A stretch of 64,000 nucleotides of DNA from Calidifontibacillus oryziterrae. GTDB taxonomy: Bacteria; Bacillota; Bacilli; Bacillales; Bacillaceae_J. Position numbers and translations under genes: made by a program. This document shows, piece by piece, positions 27,883-36,348 of the stretch; positions within the stretch are counted from its first letter, which is position 1; each line of letters opens with the position of its first letter. The notes under the pieces were generated by a model, which ran no database searches, was not told where the DNA came from, and saw nothing but the letters and a program-made list of their open reading frames with translations. Where the stretch lies: assembly GCF_000331575.1 (NCBI RefSeq), contig NZ_ANOK01000003.1, positions 124,001 to 188,000 on the forward strand. The letters are read 5' to 3'.

Positions 27883-28182
27883 ATGAATTTTTATCAAAAA
27901 TTATATGATGAAAGTGAGAACGTTAAAGTAAGGTTTATAGGATTTACAACGGAGGATGTTCGCTATGATTTCGGGATTGTTTATACAAACATGTTTTTCG
28001 GGAAACCTCTGGTCGTTTGTATGCAAACTGGTCGCTCAACACTTTTAGATGCGGAGGATATAAAAAATTGTGAGCATTTAAAGGAAATATTCCGGCTTTC
28101 AAGTATGAAGGAAGCGATCGACTTATCAGCATTTTTTGAGGAAAAATTACCGGCAGCTTATTTAGAGCCTCAATATGATTAA
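27883..28182 (+). CDS. DUF3055-family protein
   Basis: A 99-residue soluble protein. The segments VRFIGFTTEDVRYDFGIVYTN, FFGKPLVVCMQTGRSTLL and the C-terminal EEKLPAAYLEPQYD follow the DUF3055 pattern found in Bacillaceae. No function is known. SD AAGGAGGTGG is well placed before ATG 27883. A hairpin terminator follows, before the SR1 locus. Confidence 0.7.
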   Translation: MNFYQKLYDESENVKVRFIGFTTEDVRYDFGIVYTNMFFGKPLVVCMQTGRSTLLDAEDIKNCEHLKEIFRLSSMKEAIDLSAFFEEKLPAAYLEPQYD

Positions 28183-28191
28183 TGATTATAA

Positions 28192-28226
28192 TTAGGGACC
28201 GATGAAACACGTCGGACTCTTTTTTT
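28192..28226 (+). terminator. Terminator before SR1
   Basis: Stem AGGGACCGA with TCGGACTCT (one mismatch, one G-T), followed by seven T. Confidence 0.75.
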
Positions 28227-28233
28227 GTTTAAA

Positions 28234-28244
28234 TATGTTATACA
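28234..28244 (+). promoter_or_regulatory. CcpN-operator match 1
   Basis: TATGTTATACA fits the CcpN consensus TRTGHYATAYW at every position. It lies 10 nt upstream of the -35 of the SR1 promoter, and 33 bp (about three turns) from the second match. CcpN represses sr1, gapB and pckA in B. subtilis during growth on sugars. Confidence 0.7.
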
Positions 28245-28253
28245 AATACTATC

Positions 28254-28282
28254 TTGACATAAATAGTATGACATATTATGAT
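28254..28282 (+). promoter_or_regulatory. SigA promoter of SR1
   Basis: TTGACA (28254-28259), exact 17-nt spacer, TATGAT (28277-28282). The expected transcription start is near 28289. Confidence 0.8.
28267..28277 (+). promoter_or_regulatory. CcpN-operator match 2, overlapping the -10
   Basis: TATGACATATT fits TRTGHYATAYW at all 11 positions and overlaps the first base of the -10 hexamer. It is on the same face as match 1. Confidence 0.75.
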
Positions 28283-28338
28283 GAAAATAAGATAACACAA
28301 TTTAATACATTTTAATTTTATTTAAGGGGATGGAACAA

Positions 28339-28467
28339 ATGGGAATCATCGTTTGCCAACAATGCGACTGCACAATTGATCATTTTGAGGATGAAAAAGT
28401 TTCTACTCTTTACGCTAAATGTGATGGATGTTGTGATCACGACCATGAAGAAACAGATCAAAAATAA
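28339..28467 (+). CDS. sr1P: GapA-binding peptide SR1P
   Basis: A 42-residue peptide too short for most gene callers. MGIIVCQQCDCTIDHFEDEK, then VSTLYAKCDGCC and a His/Asp-rich tail (DHDHEE), matches SR1P: paired CxxC-like knuckles (C6/C9 and C28/C31-C32) that suggest metal binding. In B. subtilis SR1P binds glyceraldehyde-3-phosphate dehydrogenase GapA and supports its association with RNase J1, whose gene is at 10.6 kb here. AGGGGATGG is the SD, 6-8 nt before ATG. Confidence 0.85.
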   Translation: MGIIVCQQCDCTIDHFEDEKVSTLYAKCDGCCDHDHEETDQK

Positions 28468-28482
28468 TAACTTTTATAAATA

Positions 28483-28512
28483 GAGTGTGACAAATGTGTC
28501 ACACTCTTATTT
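28483..28512. terminator. SR1 terminator, shared with speA
   Basis: Ten-bp stem GAGTGTGACA (28483-28492) with TGTCACACTC (28497-28506), 4-nt loop, then TTATTTT. It also lies just past the speA stop on the minus strand. Confidence 0.9.
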
Positions 28513-29979
28513 TATAGCTCGATATTCTTTAATAACCCTTAGTGTCTTTAATTCGTCATCTTCTGGCCCTTGTACAGGTAACCCAGCTTCAAGGTTTTCT
28601 TGGATGTAATCTAAATTTGTTTTTGTAATGATTTCTCCAGGAATTAAAATTGGAATACCTGGTGGATATACCATAATAAACTCAGCAATAATTCTTCCAA
28701 CTGATTCTTCAATCGAAACCGTCTCTGTTTCTGCATAAAAGGCCTCTCTAGGGGATAGGGCAAGTACAGGTATATTTGGAACATGGACTTGCAACGGTTT
28801 TATTGCCTGCCTACTTTCATTTCGTGAATATGATAGTTCTTTCAGTGCATGAATAAGAATACTAGTTTGTTCATCTGTATCTCCTGGTGTAATGATACAC
28901 AGAATGTTATATAAATCTGAAAGCTCGACTTCAATGTTATAATTTTCACGAAGCCATACTTCGACTTCATAACCAGTCATACCGAGATCTTTAACAGAAA
29001 TAATTAGTTTAGTTGGATCAAAATCAAAGGTAGCCTTTGTTCCAAGTATTTCTTTTCCAACACAATAAAGTGATGTGATTTCATTAATTTTCGTACGAGT
29101 ATCTTCAGCTAAATGTATCGCCTTTTCTACTAAATCTCTACCTTTTGTTACCAATTGTCTCCGAGCGACATCTAAGGAAGCCAATAGTAAATAAGAGGTG
29201 GACGTAGTTGTAAGCATACTTAAAATGGTTTGAACATAATGGGCTGATACCAACCCTTCTTTTACATTTAGTATCGAGCTTTGGGTCATAGACCCCCCTA
29301 ATTTGTGCACACTTGTTGCTGCCATGTCCGCTCCAGCCTGCATGGCAGACATTGGCAATTTTTCATGAAAATGAATATGGACACCATGTGCTTCATCAAC
29401 TAGAACGGGGACATTGTAAGAATGAGCTATATCCACAATTTCTTTTAGATTTGCTGAAATTCCAAAATAAGTTGGATTAATAACTAATAAACCTTTTGCA
29501 TCAGGATGAGTCTTAAATGCTTTTCTTACAGCGTCTGTTGTAATACCGTGGGAAATCCCTAGATTTTTATCAATCGCAGGATGAATAAAAACTGGTGTAG
29601 CGCCTGAAAAAATAATTGCAGTCATGACCGATTTATGTACATTACGTGGCACGATAATTTTATCACCAGGCTTACATACGGACATTACCATCGTCATAAT
29701 TGCACCGCTCGTACCTTGAACAGAAAAAAACGTATAATCGGCTCCAAATGCTTCCGCAGCAAGATCCTGCGCGTCCTTGATCATTCCATGTGGATGATGG
29801 AGATCATCTAGCGGACCAATATTTATTAAATCCATTGATAATGCATTCGTTCCGATAAAATCTTTGAATTCCTGATCCATACCAACACCTTTTTTATGGC
29901 CTGGAATATGGAATTGAATCGGATTTTTTTTTATGTGTTCAAGTAACCCCGTAAAAAGGGGTGTTTTTTCTTGATTCAA
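28507..29979 (-). CDS. speA: Arginine decarboxylase SpeA
   Basis: A 490-residue Orn/Lys/Arg decarboxylase (fold I, PLP), the same length as B. subtilis SpeA. FHIPGHKKGVGMD near 22-34, TSVHKLGGSMTQSS with the PLP-Lys near 225, and PPGIPILIPGE near 440 are typical. It makes agmatine, the first step of polyamine synthesis in Bacillus. The TTG start at 29979 sits 6 nt after GAGGTG; an in-frame GTG at 29988 is part of that SD. It is convergent with SR1, and a terminator lies between. Confidence 0.93.
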   Translation of the reverse strand: MNQEKTPLFTGLLEHIKKNPIQFHIPGHKKGVGMDQEFKDFIGTNALSMDLINIGPLDDLHHPHGMIKDAQDLAAEAFGADYTFFSVQGTSGAIMTMVMSVCKPGDKIIVPRNVHKSVMTAIIFSGATPVFIHPAIDKNLGISHGITTDAVRKAFKTHPDAKGLLVINPTYFGISANLKEIVDIAHSYNVPVLVDEAHGVHIHFHEKLPMSAMQAGADMAATSVHKLGGSMTQSSILNVKEGLVSAHYVQTILSMLTTTSTSYLLLASLDVARRQLVTKGRDLVEKAIHLAEDTRTKINEITSLYCVGKEILGTKATFDFDPTKLIISVKDLGMTGYEVEVWLRENYNIEVELSDLYNILCIITPGDTDEQTSILIHALKELSYSRNESRQAIKPLQVHVPNIPVLALSPREAFYAETETVSIEESVGRIIAEFIMVYPPGIPILIPGEIITKTNLDYIQENLEAGLPVQGPEDDELKTLRVIKEYRAIK

Positions 29980-30180
29980 ATTAGACACCTCAATTACATT
30001 CAAATTACATATAAAACAAATCAATTTTAGCAGATGATTGATTTTTTTCAAGAAAAATCGCATGTCTTTTGTTCGTTATCTTATCCATTAACTAATTAAA
30101 ATACTGATTTTTCATAAAGGAATTTTACAATAAATATCGAAAATTAACGTAGAGGATAATAAAGGGGAGGTTTTTTTATT

Positions 30181-31137
30181 ATGAAGTGGGAGACAAGATT
30201 GACTAAATTATTAGGAATAAAATACCCGATAATTCAAGGTGGCCTTGCATATCTAGCTTATTCTGATTTGGCTGCTGCTGTTAGTAATGCTGGTGGGTTA
30301 GGACAAATAACTGCTATGTCATTAAAAACACCAGATGAGCTTAGAGAAGAAATTCGCAAGGTTCGTGAGAAAACGGATAAGCCTTTTGGAGTGAATTATG
30401 CAATTGGGCAACATGGAAGAGCATTTGAGCATATGCTTCAAGTTGCGATTGATGAAAATGTGCCGGCAATAACAATGACAGGTGGAAATCCGACCCCAAT
30501 TTTTGAAATGCTAAAAGGTACGAACATTAAGAAGCTTGTACTTGTAGCAGCCAGACGACAAGCTGAAAAGGCTGAAGAACTGGGAGCTGATGCAGTGATG
30601 GTCGTTGGCCAAGAGGGTGGCGGTCATTTAGGGCGTGCAGATACAGGAACGATGGTATTAGTTCCGCAAGTTGTTGATGCGGTATCCATCCCTGTTGTTG
30701 CCTCAGGTGGTATTGGTGATGGACGCGGTCTACTTGCAGCATTAGCACTAGGTGCAGAAGGGATTGAAATGGGTACTAGGTTTATTGCAACAAAGGAATG
30801 TATTCATGCTCACGATGTATATAAAAATCGATTAGTTGATGGAAGTGAAACGGACACGGTTGTGATTAAGCGTTCAATTGGTGCACCAGCTAGGGCAATT
30901 GCTAATGAGTTTACTAATAAAATTTTACAAATTGAAGAGCAGTATGGCGATTATGAGCACTTAAAGGATTATATAAGTGGAGAAGCGAATATGCGATATA
31001 TTTATGATGGCAATGATTCTGAAGGATTTGGTTGGGCTGGACAAGTAATGGGTAGAATAAAGGATATTCCAACCGTTGCCGAGTTATTTGAACGCATGAT
31101 TAAAGAGGCCGAATCAATTCGTAAGGCCTGGTCTTAA
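30181..31137 (+). CDS. Nitronate monooxygenase-type flavoenzyme
   Basis: A 318-residue TIM-barrel FMN enzyme of the 2-nitropropane dioxygenase/FabK-like family. Motifs: KYPIIQGGLAYLA near 14, SNAGGLGQI near 35, GQEGGGHLGR near 143-152, and VASGGIGDGRG near 177, with EMGTRFIATKE near 196. It resembles B. subtilis YrpB. Members oxidise nitronates or act as enoyl reductases; which applies is not certain. AGGGGAGG SD before ATG 30181. The nearby yktA gene starts 24 nt later, so they may form an operon. Confidence 0.85.
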   Translation: MKWETRLTKLLGIKYPIIQGGLAYLAYSDLAAAVSNAGGLGQITAMSLKTPDELREEIRKVREKTDKPFGVNYAIGQHGRAFEHMLQVAIDENVPAITMTGGNPTPIFEMLKGTNIKKLVLVAARRQAEKAEELGADAVMVVGQEGGGHLGRADTGTMVLVPQVVDAVSIPVVASGGIGDGRGLLAALALGAEGIEMGTRFIATKECIHAHDVYKNRLVDGSETDTVVIKRSIGAPARAIANEFTNKILQIEEQYGDYEHLKDYISGEANMRYIYDGNDSEGFGWAGQVMGRIKDIPTVAELFERMIKEAESIRKAWS

Positions 31138-31161
31138 ACATAAAAAAGTGTGGTGTAAACC

Positions 31162-31431
31162 TTGCAATATAGTTATCCTTTATCTTCAGAATGGAATAAA
31201 CAAGAGGTTATCGATGTTATTCATTTTTTTCAATGTGTTGAGGACGCTAATGAAAAAGGAATATTACGGGAAAAGCTATTAACTGCTTATCAAAGGTTCA
31301 AGGAAATTGTACCAAGTAAAAGTGAAGAAAAACAGTTATGTAATCAATATGATAAAGCAACGGGCTATTCGTGTTACAACACGGTGAAAAAGGCACGTGA
31401 AATGAGTGAAGGGCAAAAGGTAAGACTTTAA
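31162..31431 (+). CDS. yktA: YktA, UPF0223 family
   Basis: An 89-residue soluble helical protein matching UPF0223: [19 protein letters not shown] at the start and [20 protein letters not shown] in the middle. YktA of B. subtilis has the same length and neighbourhood. No function is established. TTG start with a GTGGTG-type SD. It follows the nitronate monooxygenase gene. Confidence 0.85.
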   Translation: MQYSYPLSSEWNKQEVIDVIHFFQCVEDANEKGILREKLLTAYQRFKEIVPSKSEEKQLCNQYDKATGYSCYNTVKKAREMSEGQKVRL

Positions 31432-31505
31432 ATGTTTTGGGATTCTATTTATAAAACATGTATATTTAATTTAATTTTTGAATGATACGCAGAAGGAAAA
31501 TAAAG

Positions 31506-31549
31506 GGTCTGTTCCAAAAAAACATAAAATATGTTTTTTTGGACAGACC
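31506..31549 (-). terminator. Long hairpin terminator
   Basis: About 20 bp of pairing (GGTCTGTTCC plus an A-run with the T-run and GGACAGACC), one bulged T. It is just past the stop of the minus-strand gene ending at 31561 and may also serve yktA. Confidence 0.65.
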
Positions 31550-31560
31550 ATTAATTTTGT

Positions 31561-31779
31561 TTATTTTGCTACAACAATACTACCCTCATACCAACTATCG
31601 CCTAGAGTATAATCCACAAGGTATAAGCCGCTTACATCATAGTATAACTTTTCGTTTTTATTTTCCAAAATTGTCGCCTCAGGTATTCTACATCCATAAG
31701 GTAATCCTATTATTGGAGTTATATTCGTTACATAAAGCTTTGTTCTAGTACCCGTTTGTAAAGGAAGTATAATGTTCAT
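31561..31779 (-). CDS. 72-residue protein, function unknown
   Basis: I do not recognise this protein. It is rich in beta-branched residues and tyrosine, with one cysteine (YGCRIPEA), no signal peptide and no membrane helix; it might be a small beta-barrel. GAGGAG lies about 8 nt before ATG 31779, and a long hairpin follows the stop, so it is probably a real gene. It is convergent with yktA and has no partner. Confidence 0.6.
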   Translation of the reverse strand: MNIILPLQTGTRTKLYVTNITPIIGLPYGCRIPEATILENKNEKLYYDVSGLYLVDYTLGDSWYEGSIVVAK

Positions 31780-31996
31780 ATTTAAAATCTCCTCACAACA
31801 AAATATTAATATTATGCTCAAGTTGTGATTACATTAAACAGAAAATCTTTAATAAGATCTAATTTTTATTTTTTAGGTAAACGAATCAATTTTGTTACAA
31901 ATCAATAATGGATTTCATAGTATATAAAAAAGATTTAAGCGGTCTGTAGCTCGGTTGGGATCTTTTATTCTGAAAATGAAAAGGGGTGTTTGCACG

Positions 31997-32185
31997 GTGA
32001 AACAAGTGGTGAAAATTTTAAGAAAAAATGAAGCGGAAAAGCGGATTCCTGTGCTTAGACTCGAAATTGATTATGAATTGTTGACCCTCTATGATGCAAT
32101 TGTTGCAAATGATGAGGAGCAAATAAAAAAGTCAAAAATCATTCTTGAACAATTTCGACAAGAATTACTTCGTTTAGAAACATAG
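31997..32185 (+). CDS. ykzI: YkzI-like small protein
   Basis: A 62-residue helical, charged protein: MKQVVKILRKNEAEKRIPVL at the start, then EIDYELLTLYDAIVANDEEQIKKS, which matches my memory of the YkzI family in Bacillus. The GTG start at 31997 follows AAGGGG by 10 nt; a longer in-frame version from 31955 has no SD. The location between yktA and suhB is that of ykzI. Function unknown. Confidence 0.65.
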   Translation: MKQVVKILRKNEAEKRIPVLRLEIDYELLTLYDAIVANDEEQIKKSKIILEQFRQELLRLET

Positions 32186-32376
32186 GTATTACAGGGACGA
32201 ACCTTTTTGGTTCGTCTCATTTCTGAAACTATCAAATTTATTTCTGTGGATTCGTATCATAATGATTGTACTAAACTAAACCGTGACGTTTTTTGTTCAA
32301 GGAAGCTGACTGAGGTGTGATTTATTTTTCGATTTAGTTTATAATTATTAGAATATGACAGTTGCAGGAGGCAGTA

Positions 32377-33183
32377 ATGGATAATATCGAAAAGCTGGAA
32401 CAAATTGTAACAAACGCAAAGCAGTGGATACTCGATGCCGGTGCGCAAATTCGACAATCATTTACTACAAATACATTAGAGATCAATTTTAAAGAGAATC
32501 CGTCAGACCTTGTAACAGATATGGACAAGCAGATTGAAAAATTTTTCATTAAAAAGATTAATGAAACATTTCCGAAACATCGAATTCTTGGGGAAGAAGG
32601 GTTTGGAGATGATGTTAAGTCGCTTGAAGGAACGGTTTGGATCATAGACCCAATTGATGGAACGATGAATTTTGTTCATATGAAACGGCATTTCGCAATA
32701 TCAGTTGGCATATACCATAATGGAAGCGGTGTAGTTGGCTTAATATATGATGTTGTCAATGATGAACTTTTTTCTGGAATAAAGGGAAAAGGAGCATTTC
32801 TAAATGAGCAACCACTTAAAAAGCTTCAAGCTATCGAAATAAAAGAAGCAGTAATTGGAATGAATGCGGGGTGGTTATTAGAAAAGGAACGCATTCATCC
32901 ATCGATACTCCCACCACTTATCCAGTCTGTGAGGGGGACGCGTTCATTTGGTTCTGCAGCAATCGAATTAGCTTATGTGGCCTCTGGGAAAATAGATGGA
33001 TATATATCACTAAGATTATCCCCATGGGATTTTGCTGCTGGCAAGGTTATTATTGAAGAAGTTGGTGGTCATGTTACTACTATTTGTGGTGAACAGTTAG
33101 TACTATTAAATAAACAAACGCCATTGTTTGCAGCAAGGCCTGGTTTACATAGTGAAATTGTAAACAATTATATAAAAAACTAA
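32377..33183 (+). CDS. suhB: Inositol-1-monophosphatase family protein (SuhB/YktC)
   Basis: A 268-residue Li+-sensitive phosphatase-family protein. Metal motifs: GEEGFGDD near 75, DPIDGTMNFVH near 92-102, and the C-terminal SPWDFAAGKVIIEEVGG near 213. It dephosphorylates inositol phosphate or related sugar phosphates; B. subtilis YktC is the counterpart. AGGAGG precedes ATG 32377 with 5 nt. A hairpin terminator follows, then a cloverleaf repeat. Confidence 0.9.
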   Translation: MDNIEKLEQIVTNAKQWILDAGAQIRQSFTTNTLEINFKENPSDLVTDMDKQIEKFFIKKINETFPKHRILGEEGFGDDVKSLEGTVWIIDPIDGTMNFVHMKRHFAISVGIYHNGSGVVGLIYDVVNDELFSGIKGKGAFLNEQPLKKLQAIEIKEAVIGMNAGWLLEKERIHPSILPPLIQSVRGTRSFGSAAIELAYVASGKIDGYISLRLSPWDFAAGKVIIEEVGGHVTTICGEQLVLLNKQTPLFAARPGLHSEIVNNYIKN

Positions 33184-33210
33184 GATGCCCATTGCATCTT
33201 AGTTTTTTTA
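33178..33210 (+). terminator. Terminator of suhB
   Basis: Eleven-bp stem AACTAAGATGC (33178-33188) with GCATCTTAGTT (33194-33204), then T-run; overlaps the stop. Confidence 0.9.
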
Positions 33211-33238
33211 AAAGATAAGAAAGAAAGTATATAATTTT

Positions 33239-33390
33239 GCGCTTTGGAATCCAGCACGAGCGCCCAGCGGCTAGTAAACCTCGCTCATCTCTTTTTCGAT
33301 AAGTCAACATCGGCTCGTCCCTCGACGTGTTTTGTTTATCTCAGTCGATGCGCTCTTAGTTTATACGTCGCTAATCAGGGCGCTTGCGCC
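33239..33390 (+). repeat. Dispersed cloverleaf-like intergenic repeat, copy A
   Basis: About 150 nt, roughly 90% identical by eye over 125 nt to 36349-36496, same strand. The arms are inverted (TAGTAAAC near 33272 with GTTTATAC near 33360; GCGCCC with GGGCGC), and the centre holds CGTC-cctc-GACG as a tight hairpin. The end GGGCGCTTGCGCC is followed by a T-run, so it may also stop transcription. It lies between the ends of convergent suhB and ylaF. No coding. Confidence 0.7.
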
Positions 33391-33394
33391 TTTT

Positions 33395-33580
33395 TTATAA
33401 TCTACCACTGTTTCTCATTTTTTTCTTCATACTAAATGAAAATCCCATTACCAATATGGTAGCAAGGCTTGCAAGAATGATCCCAATTAGACTTCCAATA
33501 GCAATAGCAATACCTATTAACATCATACAAACAACTGTTACAATCGCCAAACTAAAAAATAAGACGTTAATCTTTTTCAT
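33395..33580 (-). CDS. ylaF: YlaF, small membrane protein (DUF5325)
   Basis: A 61-residue protein with two hydrophobic helices (about 5-25 and 28-48) and a basic C-terminal tail (KKKMRN). It matches YlaF by length, pattern and location just upstream of typA in divergent orientation. ATG 33580 with SD AGGAGAGG; longer in-frame starts lack one. Function unknown. Confidence 0.75.
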   Translation of the reverse strand: MKKINVLFFSLAIVTVVCMMLIGIAIAIGSLIGIILASLATILVMGFSFSMKKKMRNSGRL

Positions 33581-33720
33581 TTTTTCCTCTCCTAATTTGT
33601 TTTGACTATGATATAATCTTAAAGTTATTATCCAAAAGTTAGGGTAAGTTGGTAATAAAATGTACAACTTAAAATATAACACAAAAAATTAAATCAAAGT
33701 ATAAATAGGAGATGACGAGT

Positions 33721-35556
33721 TTGAAATTAAGGCAAAATATTCGAAACATAGCGATTATCGCTCACGTAGACCACGGGAAAACAACCCTTGTGGATAAAAT
33801 GTTACATCAATCTGGGACATTTCGTTCAAATGAAAATGTTGATGAAAGAGTAATGGATTCTAATGATATTGAAAGAGAACGAGGTATTACAATATTAGCC
33901 AAAAATACTGGAATCAATTATAAGGATACCCGCATTAATATAATGGATACTCCTGGACACGCTGATTTTGGTGGAGAAGTAGAACGTATTATGAAAATGG
34001 TTGACGGTGTATTGTTAGTAGTGGATGCATATGAGGGGTGTATGCCACAAACACGTTTTGTTCTAAAAAAGGCACTTGAGCAAAAGCTAACACCAATCGT
34101 CGTAGTGAACAAAATTGACCGCGACTTTGCACGACCTGAGGAGGTTGTTGATGAAGTATTAGATTTATTTATAGAACTAGGGGCGGATGAAGAACAACTA
34201 GAATTTCCTGTAGTGTATGCGTCAGCAATCAACGGAACGGCTAGTCTTAATCCTAATACTCAAGATAAGGATATGACAGTATTATTTGATTCAATATTAG
34301 AGCATATTCCTGCACCAGTCGATAATCATGATGAGCCGCTTCAATTTCAGGTTGCGTTATTAGATTATAATGACTATGTTGGCCGGATTGGGATTGGACG
34401 TATATTTAGAGGAACAATGAAGGTTGGTCAACAGGTTGCTTTAATGAAGCTAGATGGCAGTATCAAGCAGTTTCGAGTAACAAAGATTTTTGGATTCATT
34501 GGTTTAAAGCGCATTGAAATTAATGAAGCATATGCAGGAGATTTAGTTGCTGTTTCTGGTATGGAACAAATAAATGTCGGTGAAACTGTGTGCCCAATTG
34601 AGCATCAAGAAGCGTTGCCCATCTTAAGAATTGATGAACCAACACTACAAATGACGTTCCTTGTAAACAATAGTCCATTCGCAGGCCGTGAAGGTAAATG
34701 GATTACTAGCCGTAAGATTGAGGAACGTCTCCGACAACAGTTAGAAACTGATGTGAGCTTGCGAGTAGATAATACAGAATCACCAGATGCTTGGATTGTT
34801 TCTGGTCGAGGTGAGCTTCATTTGTCAATATTAATTGAAAATATGCGACGCGAAGGCTATGAATTACAAGTATCGAAGCCGGAAGTCATTGTTAGAGAAA
34901 TAGATGGGGTATTATGTGAACCAGTAGAACGTGTGCAAATTGATGTACCTGAAGAATATACAGGGGCTATAATGGAATCATTAGGAGCTAGAAAAGGCGA
35001 AATGGTTGACATGGTTCACAACGGTTCCGGACAAGTTCGAATGGAATTTTTAATACCATCGCGCGGTTTAATTGGTTACTCAACTGATTTTATGACACTA
35101 ACACGAGGATTCGGTATTATCAATCACTCTTTTGATAGCTATAAGCCGATCATTCAAGGACAAGTTGGTGGTCGTCGCCAAGGTGTCCTCGTTTCAATTG
35201 AAACTGGTAAAGCAACAACTTACAGTATTATGGCACTCGAAGATCGAGGTGTAATTTTTATTGAACCAGGCACAGAGGTATATGAAGGAATGATCGTTGG
35301 TGAGCATACTCGTGAGAATGACTTGTCAGTAAATATAAGTAAGACTAAACATGCAACTAACGTTCGATCTGCTACGAAAGAGACTACCGAAAATATTAAA
35401 AAACCTAGAATTATGTCATTGGAACAATCATTAGAATACTTAAATGATGATGAATATTGCGAGGTTACGCCAAAGTCAATTCGGCTTCGTAAGAAAATTT
35501 TAGATAAAAGTGAACGGGAAAAAGCAGCCAAGAAAAAGAAATATGCTGAGATTTAA
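33721..35556 (+). CDS. typA: Ribosome-associated GTPase TypA/BipA
   Basis: A 611-residue translational GTPase. G1 AHVDHGKTT near 14-22, G2 RGITI near 56, G3 DTPGHADF near 78, G4 NKID near 134, and the BipA-specific C-terminal domain with GRRQGVLVS near 482. It binds ribosomes and aids assembly under cold or stress in many bacteria. TTG 33721 is 9 nt after AGGAG; the upstream ATG 33712 abuts that SD. B. subtilis TypA starts at the equivalent MKLR. Confidence 0.95.
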   Translation: MKLRQNIRNIAIIAHVDHGKTTLVDKMLHQSGTFRSNENVDERVMDSNDIERERGITILAKNTGINYKDTRINIMDTPGHADFGGEVERIMKMVDGVLLVVDAYEGCMPQTRFVLKKALEQKLTPIVVVNKIDRDFARPEEVVDEVLDLFIELGADEEQLEFPVVYASAINGTASLNPNTQDKDMTVLFDSILEHIPAPVDNHDEPLQFQVALLDYNDYVGRIGIGRIFRGTMKVGQQVALMKLDGSIKQFRVTKIFGFIGLKRIEINEAYAGDLVAVSGMEQINVGETVCPIEHQEALPILRIDEPTLQMTFLVNNSPFAGREGKWITSRKIEERLRQQLETDVSLRVDNTESPDAWIVSGRGELHLSILIENMRREGYELQVSKPEVIVREIDGVLCEPVERVQIDVPEEYTGAIMESLGARKGEMVDMVHNGSGQVRMEFLIPSRGLIGYSTDFMTLTRGFGIINHSFDSYKPIIQGQVGGRRQGVLVSIETGKATTYSIMALEDRGVIFIEPGTEVYEGMIVGEHTRENDLSVNISKTKHATNVRSATKETTENIKKPRIMSLEQSLEYLNDDEYCEVTPKSIRLRKKILDKSEREKAAKKKKYAEI

Positions 35557-35573
35557 GGAGAGGAGTGAACAAG

Positions 35574-35903
35574 ATGGAGGAAGTAACAAAAATTGATCCT
35601 TCATTATTATCATCCTTTGCGGAATTAGTTGGTGTCCATACTGATATCGAAAGAGGAATGTTTCTACTCTATTTGATTATTGTTGTTTTATCCATTATTG
35701 TGTTTAATTTAGGTTTTGCGCAAAAATTATCTATACTTAAAACAATAATTATTTATGTATTATTATTAATCGGGTGCGGACCATTAGCGTTATTAGGTGT
35801 CCGCCTTCCAGTAGCAGAAGGATTGTTAATATCTGCGATTATACTAGGTTTGTATCGATTTCGTTTATATCAACAACGCCAGGAACAGAATAAAAAAGGC
35901 TAA
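35574..35903 (+). CDS. ylaH: YlaH-like membrane protein
   Basis: A 109-residue protein with three predicted hydrophobic segments (about 28-46, 53-72, 78-95) and a basic C-terminus. It matches YlaH by position after typA and the pattern FNLGFAQKLSILK-T, GCGPLALLGVRLPVAEGL. Function unknown; membrane location. ATG 35574 lies 8 nt after AGGAG. It is probably in the typA transcript. Confidence 0.82.
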   Translation: MEEVTKIDPSLLSSFAELVGVHTDIERGMFLLYLIIVVLSIIVFNLGFAQKLSILKTIIIYVLLLIGCGPLALLGVRLPVAEGLLISAIILGLYRFRLYQQRQEQNKKG

Positions 35904-35944
35904 CTTAATATAATCAAAGAAAATTCATAAAAGGAGTTATTTTT

Positions 35945-36241
35945 GTGAAGTCTTTACAAGATGCTTTATATAATTGGTTAAGCATAAAAGTTGTTTGTGA
36001 CGCAAGACCAGAAGATAAAGCGGCCAAAGAAACTTTATTGATCTTTGAACAAAAATTAGCTGAGGAACATAATGTTCAGGATGTAGTTATAAATAAGAAT
36101 GAGTCGGTGTACAAAGTAACGTGCAAAATCTTTGACAATGAAAGAACATTACAATTTCCAGTTGAACTAATTGAATTTATGTTACGAGCAATTGAACGTG
36201 AGCCAAATAAATACCCAATATATAATGATTTAGAAAAATAA
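35945..36241 (+). CDS. 98-residue soluble protein, function unknown
   Basis: I do not recognise it by name. Start MKSLQDALYNWLSIKVVCDARPEDKAA, a predicted alpha/beta fold, a few charged helices, one conserved-looking pair of cysteines (residues 18 and 56). No membrane helix. GTG 35945 with AAAGGAG 9 nt before it. It sits between ylaH and ylaI in the typA direction and ends in a strong terminator, so it probably closes the typA-ylaH operon. Confidence 0.65.
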   Translation: MKSLQDALYNWLSIKVVCDARPEDKAAKETLLIFEQKLAEEHNVQDVVINKNESVYKVTCKIFDNERTLQFPVELIEFMLRAIEREPNKYPIYNDLEK

Positions 36242-36250
36242 TTGTAATTT

Positions 36251-36287
36251 AAAAAGCTAGTGGAACGATTTTCCGCTAGCTTTTTTA
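36251..36287 (+). terminator. Terminator closing typA-ylaH transcript
   Basis: AAAAGCTAG/CTAGCTTTT stem with inner GGAA/TTCC pairing, then T-run. Confidence 0.85.
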
Positions 36288-36348
36288 CTTGTTGTTTAGG
36301 ATATTATAAAGCTTGATCCTGTGGATCAATACTATAGCACAGAGAGTA

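Larger units (their letters stand above)
28289..28512 (+). ncRNA. sr1: SR1 dual-function regulatory RNA
   Basis: A short transcript unit of about 220 nt bounded by a strong SigA promoter and a strong terminator, coding SR1P in the middle and lying just before speA, the same place as sr1 (between pdhD and speA) in B. subtilis, where the RNA is 205 nt. There SR1 base-pairs with ahrC mRNA and its peptide SR1P acts on GapA. The operators fit CcpN control. Pairing with an ahrC message cannot be tested here, since no ahrC is in the window. Confidence 0.8.

Noticed and set aside
31482..31748. 88-codon plus-strand frame opposite the 72-residue gene
   Set aside because: Runs through a terminator hairpin and lies antisense to a frame with a good SD and start.
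31940..31962. Sequence like a tRNA D-arm (TAGCTCGGTTGGG)
   Set aside because: No acceptor, anticodon or T-arm around it; it is part of an imperfect hairpin before ykzI, so not a tRNA.
33244..33435. Frames through repeat copy A
   Set aside because: The frame is not kept in copy B, which has indels; the element is structured and non-coding.
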